Shown: positions 36,955 through 46,440 of the stretch, piece after piece
Position numbering within the stretch: the first letter of the stretch is position 1
Layout: every line of letters starts with the position of its first letter
IMG/VR virus record: IMGVR_UViG_3300036846_000555
Location: 1-64,000 of that record
Direction: 5' to 3' (one strand)
DNA length: 64,000 nucleotides
Origin: a virus
Made by a program: the position numbers and the translations under genes
The notes under the pieces: generated by a model
The model's input: only the letters and a program-made list of their open reading frames with translations
Database searches by the model: none
Told to the model about the DNA's origin: nothing

Positions 36955-37535
36955 GCACCGGTAACGGCAACGGGCTGGACGTCGGGCGCAGCCATATCGA
37001 CGCGCTGCGCAGCGTCAAGCGCTACGTCTCGGTCGCGCTCGGCGACGACTGGGAGGTGCGCCTGGCGCGCGAGGAGGGCGCGTTCGCTCGCCCGTTCGCC
37101 CGCGTCTGGCAGGTCGCCGGGACGACGTACCCGCTGCTCAGCGGACGGTGGCTGACCGACATGGTGCAGCCGTTCGTGATCGCTGCCTACCCGGAGCAGG
37201 GCCGCGATCCGGACCAGGCGCTGCTGTTCGCCCAGTCGGTCGAGAACACGCTGTACAGGGCGTTCCGCGTCGGCGTGGAGGACGGCCGGGCGCTGCGCGT
37301 CCCGCTGTACAACTACTACCGGGTCAAGAGCTGGGATGCAGGCGTGTGGTATCCGCGGGCGTTCATGCGCGTCCAAGACCTCTCGACGCAGCCGTTCCCC
37401 GACCCGGATGAGAACACGCTGTGGACCGTGGTCTGTGACGTGCGCCTGACCTGGCGGCGGCTGGGCGAAACGATCCCGGAGCAGCCCGCGCTCAAGGGCG
37501 TCACCGTCTCAACTCCGTCTGTGGCCGGGCCCTGA
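36951..37535 (+). CDS. Tail terminator/completion protein, 194 aa
   Basis: GTGAGC coupled start. YVSVALGDDWEVRLAREEGAFARPFARVWQVAG, a central RAFRVGVEDGRALRVPLYNYYRV, then LWTVVCDVRLTWRRLGET. The alpha/beta plan and position before the sheath suit the tail terminator that caps the tube. Confidence 0.6.
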   Translation: MSTGNGNGLDVGRSHIDALRSVKRYVSVALGDDWEVRLAREEGAFARPFARVWQVAGTTYPLLSGRWLTDMVQPFVIAAYPEQGRDPDQALLFAQSVENTLYRAFRVGVEDGRALRVPLYNYYRVKSWDAGVWYPRAFMRVQDLSTQPFPDPDENTLWTVVCDVRLTWRRLGETIPEQPALKGVTVSTPSVAGP

Positions 37536-37591
37536 TCCAGCCTTACTATCCGGCGCAGCCCGTCTGTGGGGTTCACAGAGAGGAGCACTGA

Positions 37592-37909
37592 ATGTCGGAA
37601 GAAGCAACACCACGCCGCGCGAGCAGAGCGAAGACCGAGGCCACGCCGGAGGCTCCCACCGAGACTCCCACCGAGGCCGCGACAGAGGGCACGACAGAGG
37701 GTGAAGGGGCGCAGAGCACCGGCGCGGAGGAGTCCGCTTCCATTCCGGTCACCCAACTGGTCGAGGAGTCAACCGGGTTCCTCGGCGTTCCGTCACACAC
37801 CGCCATGGGCGCGCTGAGCGGCGACCTGAGCGAGACGATGACGGTCGACGAGGCCAAGATGAAGGTGGACGAGTGGCTACAGCAGCCAGTCAAGGTCGAG
37901 GAGGGGTAA
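37592..37909 (+). CDS. Low-complexity protein before sheath, 105 aa
   Basis: ATG after GAGAGGAGCACTG; a small CTGTG/CACAG hairpin precedes the site and a TACTAT box (37544-37549) lies upstream. Residues 1-50 are Thr/Glu/Ala repeats; the rest (PVTQLVEESTGFLGVPSHTAMGALS...VDEAKMKVDEWLQQPVKV) looks folded. Unknown function. Confidence 0.6.
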   Translation: MSEEATPRRASRAKTEATPEAPTETPTEAATEGTTEGEGAQSTGAEESASIPVTQLVEESTGFLGVPSHTAMGALSGDLSETMTVDEAKMKVDEWLQQPVKVEEG

Positions 37910-37912
37910 CAC

Positions 37913-39388
37913 ATGCCTGGCGTCTTCTCCAAGGAAGCGCGGCCGGTTCGCCCCGGCGCGTACTTCGACTGGGCGGCGGAGCCGGTCGAGACCATCCTCC
38001 CGAGCATCGGCTCGGTGGTGCTGCTCGGCATCGTCCACGACTGGGGCCCGGCCGAGCAGGTGACCCCGACCGTGTCGCTGGGCGACTTCCAGTCCAAGTT
38101 CGGCTCGTCCAACACGCCGGGCTACCGCGCCGTCAAGCAGGCCTTCAAGGGCGAAGGGCTCCAGGGCCGAGGCGGCGCGGGAGAGGTGCTCGTCTACCGG
38201 ATCACCGGCGCCAGCGGTGCAGCCGCGTCGGCTGACGTGCAGAACACGACGCCCGCCACCGCGCTCACGCTGACGGCGAAGTACCCGGGCTCGTTCGGCA
38301 ACAACATCGGCTACAAGAGCCACGCCGACGTGGACGTGACGAAGAACGACTTCCTGATCTACGTCAACGGGCAGTTCGTCGAGACCTACACGTACGACAA
38401 GGCCGACATCCAGGGCCTCGTTGATCAGATCAACGCCACCTCGGTGTGGGTGTCGGCCACGCTCGGGATCGACGGCACGGCGCTCCCGACCACGGCATCG
38501 CCGGACGTGATCACGCCGCTGGCCACGGGCGACGACGGCTCGACACTGGTGCAGCAGGACTGGCAGGACTTGATCACCGCCTGCTCCAGCGCGCGCTTCT
38601 CGCTGTTCGCCGCGTTCGACCTGATCGACCCGACGACGCTGACGTCGCTGCAGCAGTGGTGCCAGCAGTCCAACCTGGGCGGCCGCCGGTTCATGCTGGT
38701 TGTCGGCGGTGGCACCGGTGACACCGCGACGACGGCCATCGCGCGCTCGACGACGCTGGAAGCGATGTCCTCGGGTGGCGGCGGCGAGAACATCGTCAAC
38801 GTCGGTGTTGGCACGCTGATCGACAACGAGTTCGGTGAGCTGTCCACGTCGCAGCTCGCGCCGCGGATCGCCGGGATCCTGGCGGCGCGCGGCGAGTCGA
38901 TGAGCCTGACGTTCGCGCGGCTGGCCGACACGGTCGCCGGGGTGCTGCCGAGCGACTCCGACGTCACCGCGTGCTTCAACGGCGGCGTCGTCGTGTTCGG
39001 GCAGGACTCCAACCAGGCGTCCCCGATCCGGGTCGAGAAGGGCCTGACGACCTACACCGGCGGCGACTCCACCAAGCCGTACCTGATCTACCGCAACCCG
39101 AAGTTCGTCAGGACCATGCACGGCATCGAGCTGGACATCACCGAGTGGTCCACGTCGAACGCCATCGGCTCGCTGCAGGTCAACGACGCGACTCGCGCGT
39201 ACGTCGTCGGCTACGCGCACCAGGTCATCCAGTCGCGTGCCGACCGAGGCGTGATCCAGTCCGGCTTCAGCGTCGGGATCGACCCGATCCCGCCGCCCAC
39301 CGACGACGACGAGTTCATCGCGCTGGTGTACGGCATCGCGTTCGGCCGCTCGGTCGAGCAGATCTTCAACCTCGTCTACATCAGTTAG
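37913..39388 (+). CDS. Tail sheath protein, 491 aa
   Basis: PGVFSKEARPVRPGAYFDWAAE, SIGSVVLLGIVHDWGPAEQVTPTVSLGDFQSKFG, then RPAIVANFGAG-type stretches and a C-terminal tail ending YGIAFGRSVEQIFNLVYIS. These match the contractile sheath family: an N-terminal arm, a variable domain and a conserved C-terminal fold. The sheath contracts to drive the tube through the envelope. Directly followed by the tube gene. Confidence 0.9.
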   Translation: MPGVFSKEARPVRPGAYFDWAAEPVETILPSIGSVVLLGIVHDWGPAEQVTPTVSLGDFQSKFGSSNTPGYRAVKQAFKGEGLQGRGGAGEVLVYRITGASGAAASADVQNTTPATALTLTAKYPGSFGNNIGYKSHADVDVTKNDFLIYVNGQFVETYTYDKADIQGLVDQINATSVWVSATLGIDGTALPTTASPDVITPLATGDDGSTLVQQDWQDLITACSSARFSLFAAFDLIDPTTLTSLQQWCQQSNLGGRRFMLVVGGGTGDTATTAIARSTTLEAMSSGGGGENIVNVGVGTLIDNEFGELSTSQLAPRIAGILAARGESMSLTFARLADTVAGVLPSDSDVTACFNGGVVVFGQDSNQASPIRVEKGLTTYTGGDSTKPYLIYRNPKFVRTMHGIELDITEWSTSNAIGSLQVNDATRAYVVGYAHQVIQSRADRGVIQSGFSVGIDPIPPPTDDDEFIALVYGIAFGRSVEQIFNLVYIS

Positions 39389-39400
39389 GAGGTGTGAGCG

Positions 39401-39943
39401 ATGTCAATCGGATCAAGCGAGGGCCTATACCGCGTCAGCGGGATGTACGGCTACGTGATCATGGACGGTCACGTCCGAGCGGAGATCACCGACGTCACGG
39501 CGACCATCACGATCGCCAAGGTCGAGATCCCGCTCGTGGGCGCCACCCGGATGGGCATCAAGCCGGGCCGGGAGACGCGCGAGGGCACGTTCACGGTGCA
39601 GAAGGTGGATTCGCACTGGGAGAAGTACGTCTTCAGCTACCTGTCGCAGAGCTTGGCCGACCGCCGGGCCGCGCGCGGCACGCAGGCGGGCTCGATGCGC
39701 TCGTTCGCGATGCAGGTGTGGCTGGACGACCCGGACGCGCTCGGCTACGAGGTCTGGCAGTTCAACGGCTGCATGATCTGGGACCTGCCGCTCGGGTTCA
39801 ACATCACCACCGACGTGCTCGACCGCTCGTTCACGTTCGGGTGGGAGACCGAGAAGCCGCTGGAGTCCTACGAGATCATCCAGGGCCAGACCAACCCGGT
39901 CACCGGCCAGCCCGCGATCACGGTGCTCGACTCGCTGAGCTGA
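39401..39943 (+). CDS. Tail tube protein, 180 aa
   Basis: SGMYGYVIMDGHVRAEITDVTATITIAKVEIPLVGATRMGIKPG, then GTFTVQKVDSHWEKYVFSYLSQSL. The pattern is the phage tail tube/XkdM-like fold of contractile tails, and its place between sheath and chaperone agrees. AGGAGG site upstream. Confidence 0.82.
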   Translation: MSIGSSEGLYRVSGMYGYVIMDGHVRAEITDVTATITIAKVEIPLVGATRMGIKPGRETREGTFTVQKVDSHWEKYVFSYLSQSLADRRAARGTQAGSMRSFAMQVWLDDPDALGYEVWQFNGCMIWDLPLGFNITTDVLDRSFTFGWETEKPLESYEIIQGQTNPVTGQPAITVLDSLS

Positions 39944-39947
39944 TCCG

Positions 39948-40385
39948 ATGCTGAAAGACGACGCATGGTTCTCGGGCTTCGTCGCTGGCGAGGGGTCGTT
40001 CTACCTCGCGGGACCGCGCCACGTGCCGCGGTTCAGCATCAAGCTGCGGGATGACGACTCGGCCGTCCTTCTTCTCGTGCAGCAGAGCTTCGGTGGGCGT
40101 CTGCTCTGGGGAAAGAGCAACTACCTGAGCGCCAACGGGCTGGTCGATTGGTCGGTCACGAACAAGAAGGGCTTGCGTGGCCTCGTCGAATACTTCGACC
40201 GCTTCCCGCTCTACAACAAGAAGGCGTGGGACTACGCGCTCTGGCGTGAAGCCGTGCTCGCGTATCTCCGGGCCGGATACCGCGCGCCGGAGTTGGCAAC
40301 CATCGCGGCCAGCTTCCGCGACGTACGCGACTACAGCCCGCAGCAGGCCAGCATGGTCCAGCGCCATCTGGAGGCCGTGGCATGA
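39948..40385 (+). mobile_element. LAGLIDADG homing endonuclease, 145 aa
   Basis: The N-terminal WFSGFVAGEGSFYLAG is a single LAGLIDADG motif with the acidic catalytic Glu. FSIKLRDDDSAVLLLVQQSFGG, then the SYYSVTNKKGLRGLVEYFDRFPLYNKKAWDY pattern, are typical of this fold. Single-motif enzymes act as homodimers and cut a long site, which promotes copying of their own gene. It lies free-standing between the tube and chaperone genes, the classic site of invasion next to essential tail genes. Confidence 0.85.
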
Positions 40386-40588
40386 CCGTGGTGGATTGGG
40401 AGCGGGCCTGGTTGGAACTCAAGACCTACCTGCTCACGAAGAACAGTCACGGCCAACGAGACCTCCTGTCTCAACTCACACGCATCGAGGTCGCCTGCCG
40501 CCTGCCTGAAGGCGAGCGCGACTTCGACCCCACACCGCAACGACAGTCCCCTACGCGCGCACTCCGCGAGGTGCAGCGGCATGGCTGA
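40382..40588 (+). CDS. Hypothetical protein downstream of homing endonuclease, 68 aa
   Basis: ATGACC coupled to the endonuclease. VDWERAWLELKTYLLTKNSHGQRDLLSQLTRIEVACRLPEGERD; basic C-terminus. Probably part of the inserted unit, of unknown role. Confidence 0.55.
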   Translation: MTVVDWERAWLELKTYLLTKNSHGQRDLLSQLTRIEVACRLPEGERDFDPTPQRQSPTRALREVQRHG

Positions 40589-40633
40589 TCCGACCCACCG
40601 TCGCGAGGCCACCGGCCCCGGAGGAGCAGTCAC

Positions 40634-41242
40634 ATGGCAGACGCACCCGTCGCGGAAGACGTCCGCGTACAGTCGCCACCGCAGTCGCGGCAGCGTAAGC
40701 AGTCCCCGCCGTTGCCGCCGCCCACGGCTCTGAGAGGCCGCGAGGATCGCCCGCAGGAGGAGCGTCCCGTCCCGGAGGTTCTCGACTCGCTGGCGGGCGA
40801 CCGGCCCGTCACGGAGACCGAGGCGACGTCGGCGCTGGAGTGGTTCCTGTCCGAGGAGCCCGACGAGGACGGCGAGCAGACGCACACGATCGAGATCAAC
40901 GTCGGCATCGGCGATGCGCAGCACTGGATCTCGTGGGTCGTGCGGCCCATCGACGGCGACGTGCTGCGCCGGATTCAGCGCCAGACCTCGGCGATGCGTC
41001 GCCGCGGCCGCTCGGACGACCTGGCGGTCGACCAGCTCGGGAACCTCAAGGTGATCGTGGCGGGCTCCGTCGACCCGGACGTCGAGACGCTGGCGGAGCA
41101 GCAGGGCAAGCAGCCCGAGGCGATCCTGCTCAAGCGCTTCTCAAAGAAGCCGGGCCTGATCGCGCAGCTCGCGACGCAGATCATGGCGCTGTCCGGCTTC
41201 GATGACGACGACGTACGGGACGCCCTGAGCGCAAAAAACTGA
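40634..41242 (+). CDS. Tail assembly chaperone, short (G-type) product, 202 aa
   Basis: ATG after GGAGGAGCAGTCAC. It has a disordered N-terminus, then ETEATSALEWFLSEEPDEDGEQTHTIEINVGIG...WISWVVRPIDGDVLRRIQRQT, and a helical end. It stops at TGA 41240-41242, immediately after the slippery heptamer. G-type chaperones coat the tape measure during tail-length determination. Confidence 0.82.
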   Translation: MADAPVAEDVRVQSPPQSRQRKQSPPLPPPTALRGREDRPQEERPVPEVLDSLAGDRPVTETEATSALEWFLSEEPDEDGEQTHTIEINVGIGDAQHWISWVVRPIDGDVLRRIQRQTSAMRRRGRSDDLAVDQLGNLKVIVAGSVDPDVETLAEQQGKQPEAILLKRFSKKPGLIAQLATQIMALSGFDDDDVRDALSAKN

Positions 41243-41496
41243 TCAAGGCCGGGGGCGAGGCGCGGCTTCTGTCCCTGGCCTGGAGGTACGGCGGTGAGGA
41301 CCCTTACCGGACCTACAACGGGCTCGACGAGGACTACCGCCCGCTCGGGCGCCCGAACGAGGACGCGCGCCCGCCCATGTACCCGAGCCGTCTGCGGCAC
41401 TTCATGTACGGGTGCGCGATGGCGGCGCTCGATCAGGACACGAAGATCGCGGGTGGCTCGACGGCGCGCCGGGCGGTTAGGGCGATGGGGGGCTAG
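40634..41496 (+). CDS. Tail assembly chaperone, -1 frameshift (GT-type) product, 287 aa
   Basis: The heptamer A-AAA-AAC at 41233-41239 is in the correct phase, one codon before the zero-frame stop. A -1 slip makes codon CTG at 41239 next and gives LIKAGGEARLLSLAWRYGGEDPYRTYNGLDEDYRPLGR..., ending at TAG 41494-41496, directly before the tape-measure ATG. The extension has the classic T-domain look (LRHFMYGCAMAAL). Programmed frameshifts in this position are conserved across long-tailed phages. Confidence 0.85.
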
Positions 41497-44400
41497 ATGG
41501 CGGTAAGCCTGGAAGCCGTCTTCAACCTGATCGACCGGGCCAGCGGGCCGCTGCGCACGATCCAGCGCAACGCGATGCTGACCGACAAGGCGCTGGGCTC
41601 GATGGGCAAGAACCGGCAGCTCTCGATGCTCAGCGACAGCTTCGGCAAGGTCGGGTGGTCCTCCAAGCAGATGCGCGGGGAGGTCGAGAAGACGAGGTGG
41701 ACGGTGCAGTGGCTGGGGAAGGAGCTGGACCGCGACGCGCTCAAGTTCAAGAACATCAAGAACCACATCGAGAACTTCACCCGGTCGCTGGTGCAGTCGC
41801 ACCCGGCTATTCAGGGCGCCGCCCAGGGGCTGGGTGGTCTGGGTGGTGCGGTGAAGGGGTTCGCGACGGCGCTCCCGATGATGGGGACGCTGATCATCAC
41901 GGCGATCCCGATCATCCTCCAGCTCGCCGGGGCGATCGGCGCCGTCAGCACGTCCCTGATCGGGGCGGCTGGCGGCGGCGCGCTGCTCGGCGGCGGCCTG
42001 CTCGGCGCGTTCGGGGTCGGGCTCGGCTCGGTGGCGGTGCTCGCCAAGCCCGCGATCACGCAGCTCACCAACTACCAGAAGGCCGTCACCAACCTGAACA
42101 AGGCGATCGCGTCGGGGAAGCCGGGGCAGATCAAGGCGGCTCAGCTCAACGTTGACCGGCTCGCGAAGGCCAACCCGGGCGTGGCCGGGCTCGCACAGAA
42201 CATCGCCAAGTTCAAGAAGGAGTGGGACAAGGCGACGGCGCCGGGCAAGGCGAGCTTCCTCAAGCTCGCGAACGAGGGGATCGCGCTCCTGGTCAAGAAC
42301 ACGCAGTGGCTCGCCAAAGAGGTCGACAAGAACATGGCCGCGGTCGAGCGGGCGATCCGGACGCACATGGGGCCGTTGGTCAAAGCGCTCAAGCCCCTGA
42401 TCGGCGGGCTCGGCGGCGTCTTCCGCGCGAATATCGGCGGCGCCGTCGGCGGCGTCGTGGATCTCCTGAAGGGTCTCGGCAACATCCTCAAGGTCATCGC
42501 GCCGACCCTGGACAAGGCGGGCGGCGCGTTCCAGAGGATGGCCAAGGCGTTTGAGTCGTGGACGGGGTCGGCACACGGGCGGCAGACGGTCAAGAACATG
42601 ACCGATGCGTTCAAGGAGTGGGCGCGGCTGCTCGGCGGGATCGCGCGGATCATCGGCGACGTCATCGGCGCCGGGATGCAGACCGGCACCGGCGTGGTCA
42701 AGAAGTGGGCGGACTCCGTCACCGCCGTCGCCAACATGCTCGCGAAGCCGGGCGGCACGAAGGGGATCGAGAGCTGGTTCAAACGGACGATGGATCAGGC
42801 CGGGAAGCTCATGCCCGTCCTGAAAACCATCGCGTCGTCGATGCTCCAGCTCTACCAGATCTGGAAGCCGCTCGGGGCCGTTACGCAGGCCGTCTTGAAG
42901 GCTGTCCCGTCCTGGATGCTGACGGTGGGTGCGCTGGGCTTCATCGGCGGGAAGGCCGTCGCTGGAGCGGCCGGTCCCGTCAAGGCGATCGGCAAGGCGT
43001 TCGGCAAGTTCAAGGACAAGGGCGACCGGCCGACGGACCCGCTGTTCGTCGCGGTCGTCGGGGAAACCGGCAAGACCACCAGCGGTCTGTTCGGCGGCGG
43101 CAAGTTCAGCGAACGCCTATCGAAGTGGGAGGAGAAGGGCGGATGGCGAGGCAAGCTCGCCGGGGGTCTCCGGAAGGTCGGGATCGGCCGGGCCGCGGAA
43201 GAGGCCGAGCAGTTGGCGATCCCCGGACTGGAAGCAGCAGCGGGCGTCACCGCTGCAGGCGCCGCAGGCAAGGGCGGTCTGCTGAGCAAGGTTGGCGGCT
43301 TCTTCAGCAAGATCGGCGGCAAGCTCGGGCTCAGCGGACTGTTCAAGGGTGGCGGCGGCATCGAGGGCGAGATCGGCAGGCTCGCCAAGGTCGGTGGGCA
43401 CTTCGGGCGCTTCGGCGGTGTTGCTGCGCTGGGCGTCCCGCTGCTGGAGAGCATGATCCCGTCGAAGGTCATGGGGTCCACCGTCGGCAAGATCGCCGGG
43501 TCGACGTTGTCGGGCGCAGGCTTCGGCGCGATTCTCGGCCCGGAGGGCGCGGCGGTCGGCGCAGGTCTCGGCGCCGCGTACGGCGGAGCGAAGGCGCTCG
43601 GCCTGGACCCGGGGAAGCTCGGCGGTCTCGCCAAGAAGGGGTTCACGGCGGTCAAGGGCGCGGCTGGGGACGCGTGGAAGTGGATCAAGGGGCACTGGGA
43701 CTGGCTCGGCATCCTCGCCGGTCCGCTGGGGCTCGCGACCACGATGATCATCAAGCACTTCGGGGCGATCAAGAAGGCGATCGGCGCGGCGTGGAACTGG
43801 ATCAAGCGCGCCGCCACCAATGCCGCCAAGTGGATAGTGGACGCGTTCAGCAACGCGTGGAAGTGGATCAAGAACGCCGCCACCAATGTCGCCAAGTGGG
43901 TGTCGGGCGCGTTCACCAACGCGTGGAACTGGATCAAGACCGGTGTCAGCAATGCGGCGAAGTGGATAGTCGGCGCGTTCAACAACGCGTGGAACTGGAT
44001 CAAGGCTCTGCCGGGCAAGATCGCGGGCGTATTCGCCAAACTGCCCGGCCTGCTCCTGGGCGCGCTGAAGGGGATCGGGCACGCGATCACCAAGCCGTTC
44101 ACGGACGCGTTCGACTTCGTCAAGAAGCACATCCCGCACTTCCACAGCCACAAGATCCTCGGGGTCTCCGTGCCGCTCCCGTTCGCGGAGGGCGGCACGG
44201 TGCCGCGGACCACGGACGTGCTCGTCGGGGAGGCCGGACCGGAGGTTCTGCATCTGCCCGCCGGGACTCGCGTGACGCCAAACCATGCGCTGCCGACGAT
44301 GTACGCGCAGACCGGCACGCCCACGCCGATGCCCGGCAGTGCAGCGTCAGCAACGGGCGCGCGAGGAGCCCAGAACTTCACGCAGACGCTCCGGGCGACG

Positions 44401-46440
44401 CAGGTTGCGATGACCAAGCTTGTGCAGCAGTCGCAGCAGATCTTGGCGGCGCTGAACAACATGGGCAAGGCGCTCCAGAACACCGAGAACGAGCTGACCA
44501 ACCCGCGCTCGGGGATGGTGGGCGCACTCAACGCTGTTGAAACCGAGTTCTCGCAGTTCTCCAAGGCCAGCCACAACGCCGCCCAGGCGATCCAGAACGA
44601 CATGACCTGGCTCGGCAACCAGATGAACGCGATCCTGCCGCCGCAGAGCAAGGCGGCGTTCGACGCGATGGTGACCAACTTCACCGCCACCAGGGCGAGC
44701 CTGCAGAAGGTCTGGACGCAGGTGATCACCGACGTCAACTGGGGCGTCGGCCAGATCTTCAAGTCGATGGCGGGCGCGTTCAAGACGATGGGCGTAAACC
44801 CGCCTGCAGGCGTCGCTGCGGCCACGAAAGGCAAGGCGAGGGGTGGGCGCCTACCCGGGGAGCCGCGTGGCGACCACATCCCCCTGTACGGCTCTGGCGG
44901 CACGCTGCTGGGCATGGCTGACGGCGGGGAGCTGGTCGTCAACCGTCACACCGAGCAGCGCGTCAACCGGATGCTGCCGCGCGGGACGTCGCTCGGCGGG
45001 GAGGTCGCGGGCGAGACGACGCCGCACTTCAAGTCGGGCAGCTTCGCGCACGGCGGCCGGATCCCCGGCTACCAGACCGGCGGGGTGGTCGGCCAGATCA
45101 ACTCGCTGGCGTCCGCGTCCGGGTTCAACAAGACCGCCATCGCCGGGCTGCTCGGCAACGCGATGCAGGAGTCGAGCCTGAACCCGAACACGCCCGGCGG
45201 CGGCCTGTGGCAGCAGATCTCCAACTTCGGCTCGGGCACCGGCGGGTCGGTGCAGGCACAGTGGGCGCGGATGCTGCCGCAGATCATGGGCATCCGCGGG
45301 TCGATGAACAACGCGGGCAGCCCCGGCGCCGCCGCCACGATCTTCGAACAGTCGTTTGAGCGGGCGGGCATCCCGGCGCTCGCGAACCGCATCCGGTACG
45401 CGAACGCGGCGTTCTCGGGCTCGCTCGGCCCGCTCACCGGCGGCGCGGGCGCTGGCGGCGGTGTCGCGCCGACGATCAGGGCACCGGGAGTCAAGGGCCC
45501 GGCGGGCGCGATCACCGCGATGGGCCAGGCCGCGATCGCTCAGATCGTCAACGCCGCCAACAAGGCGGTGCAGGCGGCGCAGCCTGCGATCATCGGCGGC
45601 GGCGGCGGCGCGGGCCCCACGTTCGTGCCGACCGGCGGTCCCGTCCCCCCGAAGGTTCAGGCGGCGTTGCAGTTCGCGAACGAGCTGGCGACCCGCCATC
45701 CGCCGTACGGCCACCAGGGCGCCGGATGGGGACTCGGCGCCTACGACTGCTCCTCGTACGTGAGCACGGTCATGGACGCGGCGGGCATCTGGCCGAAGTG
45801 GGCGTACTACACGGCGGCGCAGCCGATCAACCAGCACACCGACCCCGGACCGGGCCAGTGGATCACGCTCGGCACGTGGGGCAGCTCGGGGCAGCAGGCG
45901 CACACGATGATGGAGATCGACGGCCACTACTTCGAATCGGGCGGCGGCGACGGCGGACCGCACCGCGACTCGGGCTGGTCGCAGAAGTTCGACCAGTACC
46001 GCCATCCACACGGCTTCGCGCTCGGCGGCGTCGTGGACAACGCGAGCGCGGCGAAGTCGAAGAAGAACCTGTTCCTCCGCGTGAACCCGGGCGTTGGCAA
46101 GGCCGGTTACCAGCCGACGCAGGAAGAGGCCGCGGGCATCCAGGCCAACCAGCAGGCGATCCGCACGCAGTTCGCGAAAGGTCACGCGATGGGCGGCTAC
46201 CTGCCGGTGCCGTGGTTCGCGGAGGGCGGCGACTTCATCGCCAAGCGCCCGCAGATCATCGGCGTCGGCGACCGGCCCGGCGGCGAGCGGGTCACGGTGC
46301 AGCCCGCGGGCCAGGGGCGTATCGGCAGTCCTGTCCACATCGAGATCCACAAGGTCGAGGTTCATCGCAAGGGCGACATCCAGAAGATCGTCGACGAGGA
46401 GCTGGCGGCGCTCGCCAGCTCGCTGGAGGCGCAGCTCTGA
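41497..46440 (+). CDS. Tape measure protein with two peptidoglycan-cleaving domains, 1647 aa
   Basis: N-terminal coiled coils and hydrophobic segments, e.g. GMMGTLIITAIPIILQLAGAIGAV and GGGLLGAFGVGLGSVAVLA. Around residues 760-840 lies a Trp-rich tandem repeat, WIKxAATNAAKWIV and variants, four units. About residues 1205-1300 resemble the phage tail lysozyme domain (IAGLLGNAMQESSLNP, catalytic Glu). About 1387-1505 is an NlpC/P60-like or CHAP peptidase with Cys in AYDCSS near 1417 and His in AHTMMEID near 1469. Length sets the tail length; the enzymes should open the wall on injection. Confidence 0.88.
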   Translation: MAVSLEAVFNLIDRASGPLRTIQRNAMLTDKALGSMGKNRQLSMLSDSFGKVGWSSKQMRGEVEKTRWTVQWLGKELDRDALKFKNIKNHIENFTRSLVQSHPAIQGAAQGLGGLGGAVKGFATALPMMGTLIITAIPIILQLAGAIGAVSTSLIGAAGGGALLGGGLLGAFGVGLGSVAVLAKPAITQLTNYQKAVTNLNKAIASGKPGQIKAAQLNVDRLAKANPGVAGLAQNIAKFKKEWDKATAPGKASFLKLANEGIALLVKNTQWLAKEVDKNMAAVERAIRTHMGPLVKALKPLIGGLGGVFRANIGGAVGGVVDLLKGLGNILKVIAPTLDKAGGAFQRMAKAFESWTGSAHGRQTVKNMTDAFKEWARLLGGIARIIGDVIGAGMQTGTGVVKKWADSVTAVANMLAKPGGTKGIESWFKRTMDQAGKLMPVLKTIASSMLQLYQIWKPLGAVTQAVLKAVPSWMLTVGALGFIGGKAVAGAAGPVKAIGKAFGKFKDKGDRPTDPLFVAVVGETGKTTSGLFGGGKFSERLSKWEEKGGWRGKLAGGLRKVGIGRAAEEAEQLAIPGLEAAAGVTAAGAAGKGGLLSKVGGFFSKIGGKLGLSGLFKGGGGIEGEIGRLAKVGGHFGRFGGVAALGVPLLESMIPSKVMGSTVGKIAGSTLSGAGFGAILGPEGAAVGAGLGAAYGGAKALGLDPGKLGGLAKKGFTAVKGAAGDAWKWIKGHWDWLGILAGPLGLATTMIIKHFGAIKKAIGAAWNWIKRAATNAAKWIVDAFSNAWKWIKNAATNVAKWVSGAFTNAWNWIKTGVSNAAKWIVGAFNNAWNWIKALPGKIAGVFAKLPGLLLGALKGIGHAITKPFTDAFDFVKKHIPHFHSHKILGVSVPLPFAEGGTVPRTTDVLVGEAGPEVLHLPAGTRVTPNHALPTMYAQTGTPTPMPGSAASATGARGAQNFTQTLRATQVAMTKLVQQSQQILAALNNMGKALQNTENELTNPRSGMVGALNAVETEFSQFSKASHNAAQAIQNDMTWLGNQMNAILPPQSKAAFDAMVTNFTATRASLQKVWTQVITDVNWGVGQIFKSMAGAFKTMGVNPPAGVAAATKGKARGGRLPGEPRGDHIPLYGSGGTLLGMADGGELVVNRHTEQRVNRMLPRGTSLGGEVAGETTPHFKSGSFAHGGRIPGYQTGGVVGQINSLASASGFNKTAIAGLLGNAMQESSLNPNTPGGGLWQQISNFGSGTGGSVQAQWARMLPQIMGIRGSMNNAGSPGAAATIFEQSFERAGIPALANRIRYANAAFSGSLGPLTGGAGAGGGVAPTIRAPGVKGPAGAITAMGQAAIAQIVNAANKAVQAAQPAIIGGGGGAGPTFVPTGGPVPPKVQAALQFANELATRHPPYGHQGAGWGLGAYDCSSYVSTVMDAAGIWPKWAYYTAAQPINQHTDPGPGQWITLGTWGSSGQQAHTMMEIDGHYFESGGGDGGPHRDSGWSQKFDQYRHPHGFALGGVVDNASAAKSKKNLFLRVNPGVGKAGYQPTQEEAAGIQANQQAIRTQFAKGHAMGGYLPVPWFAEGGDFIAKRPQIIGVGDRPGGERVTVQPAGQGRIGSPVHIEIHKVEVHRKGDIQKIVDEELAALASSLEAQL

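Noticed and set aside
40975-44942. Long minus-strand frames (533, 696 and 389 codons) opposite the chaperone and tape measure
   Set aside because: They run antisense to confidently assigned genes and arise from high GC content at third positions.
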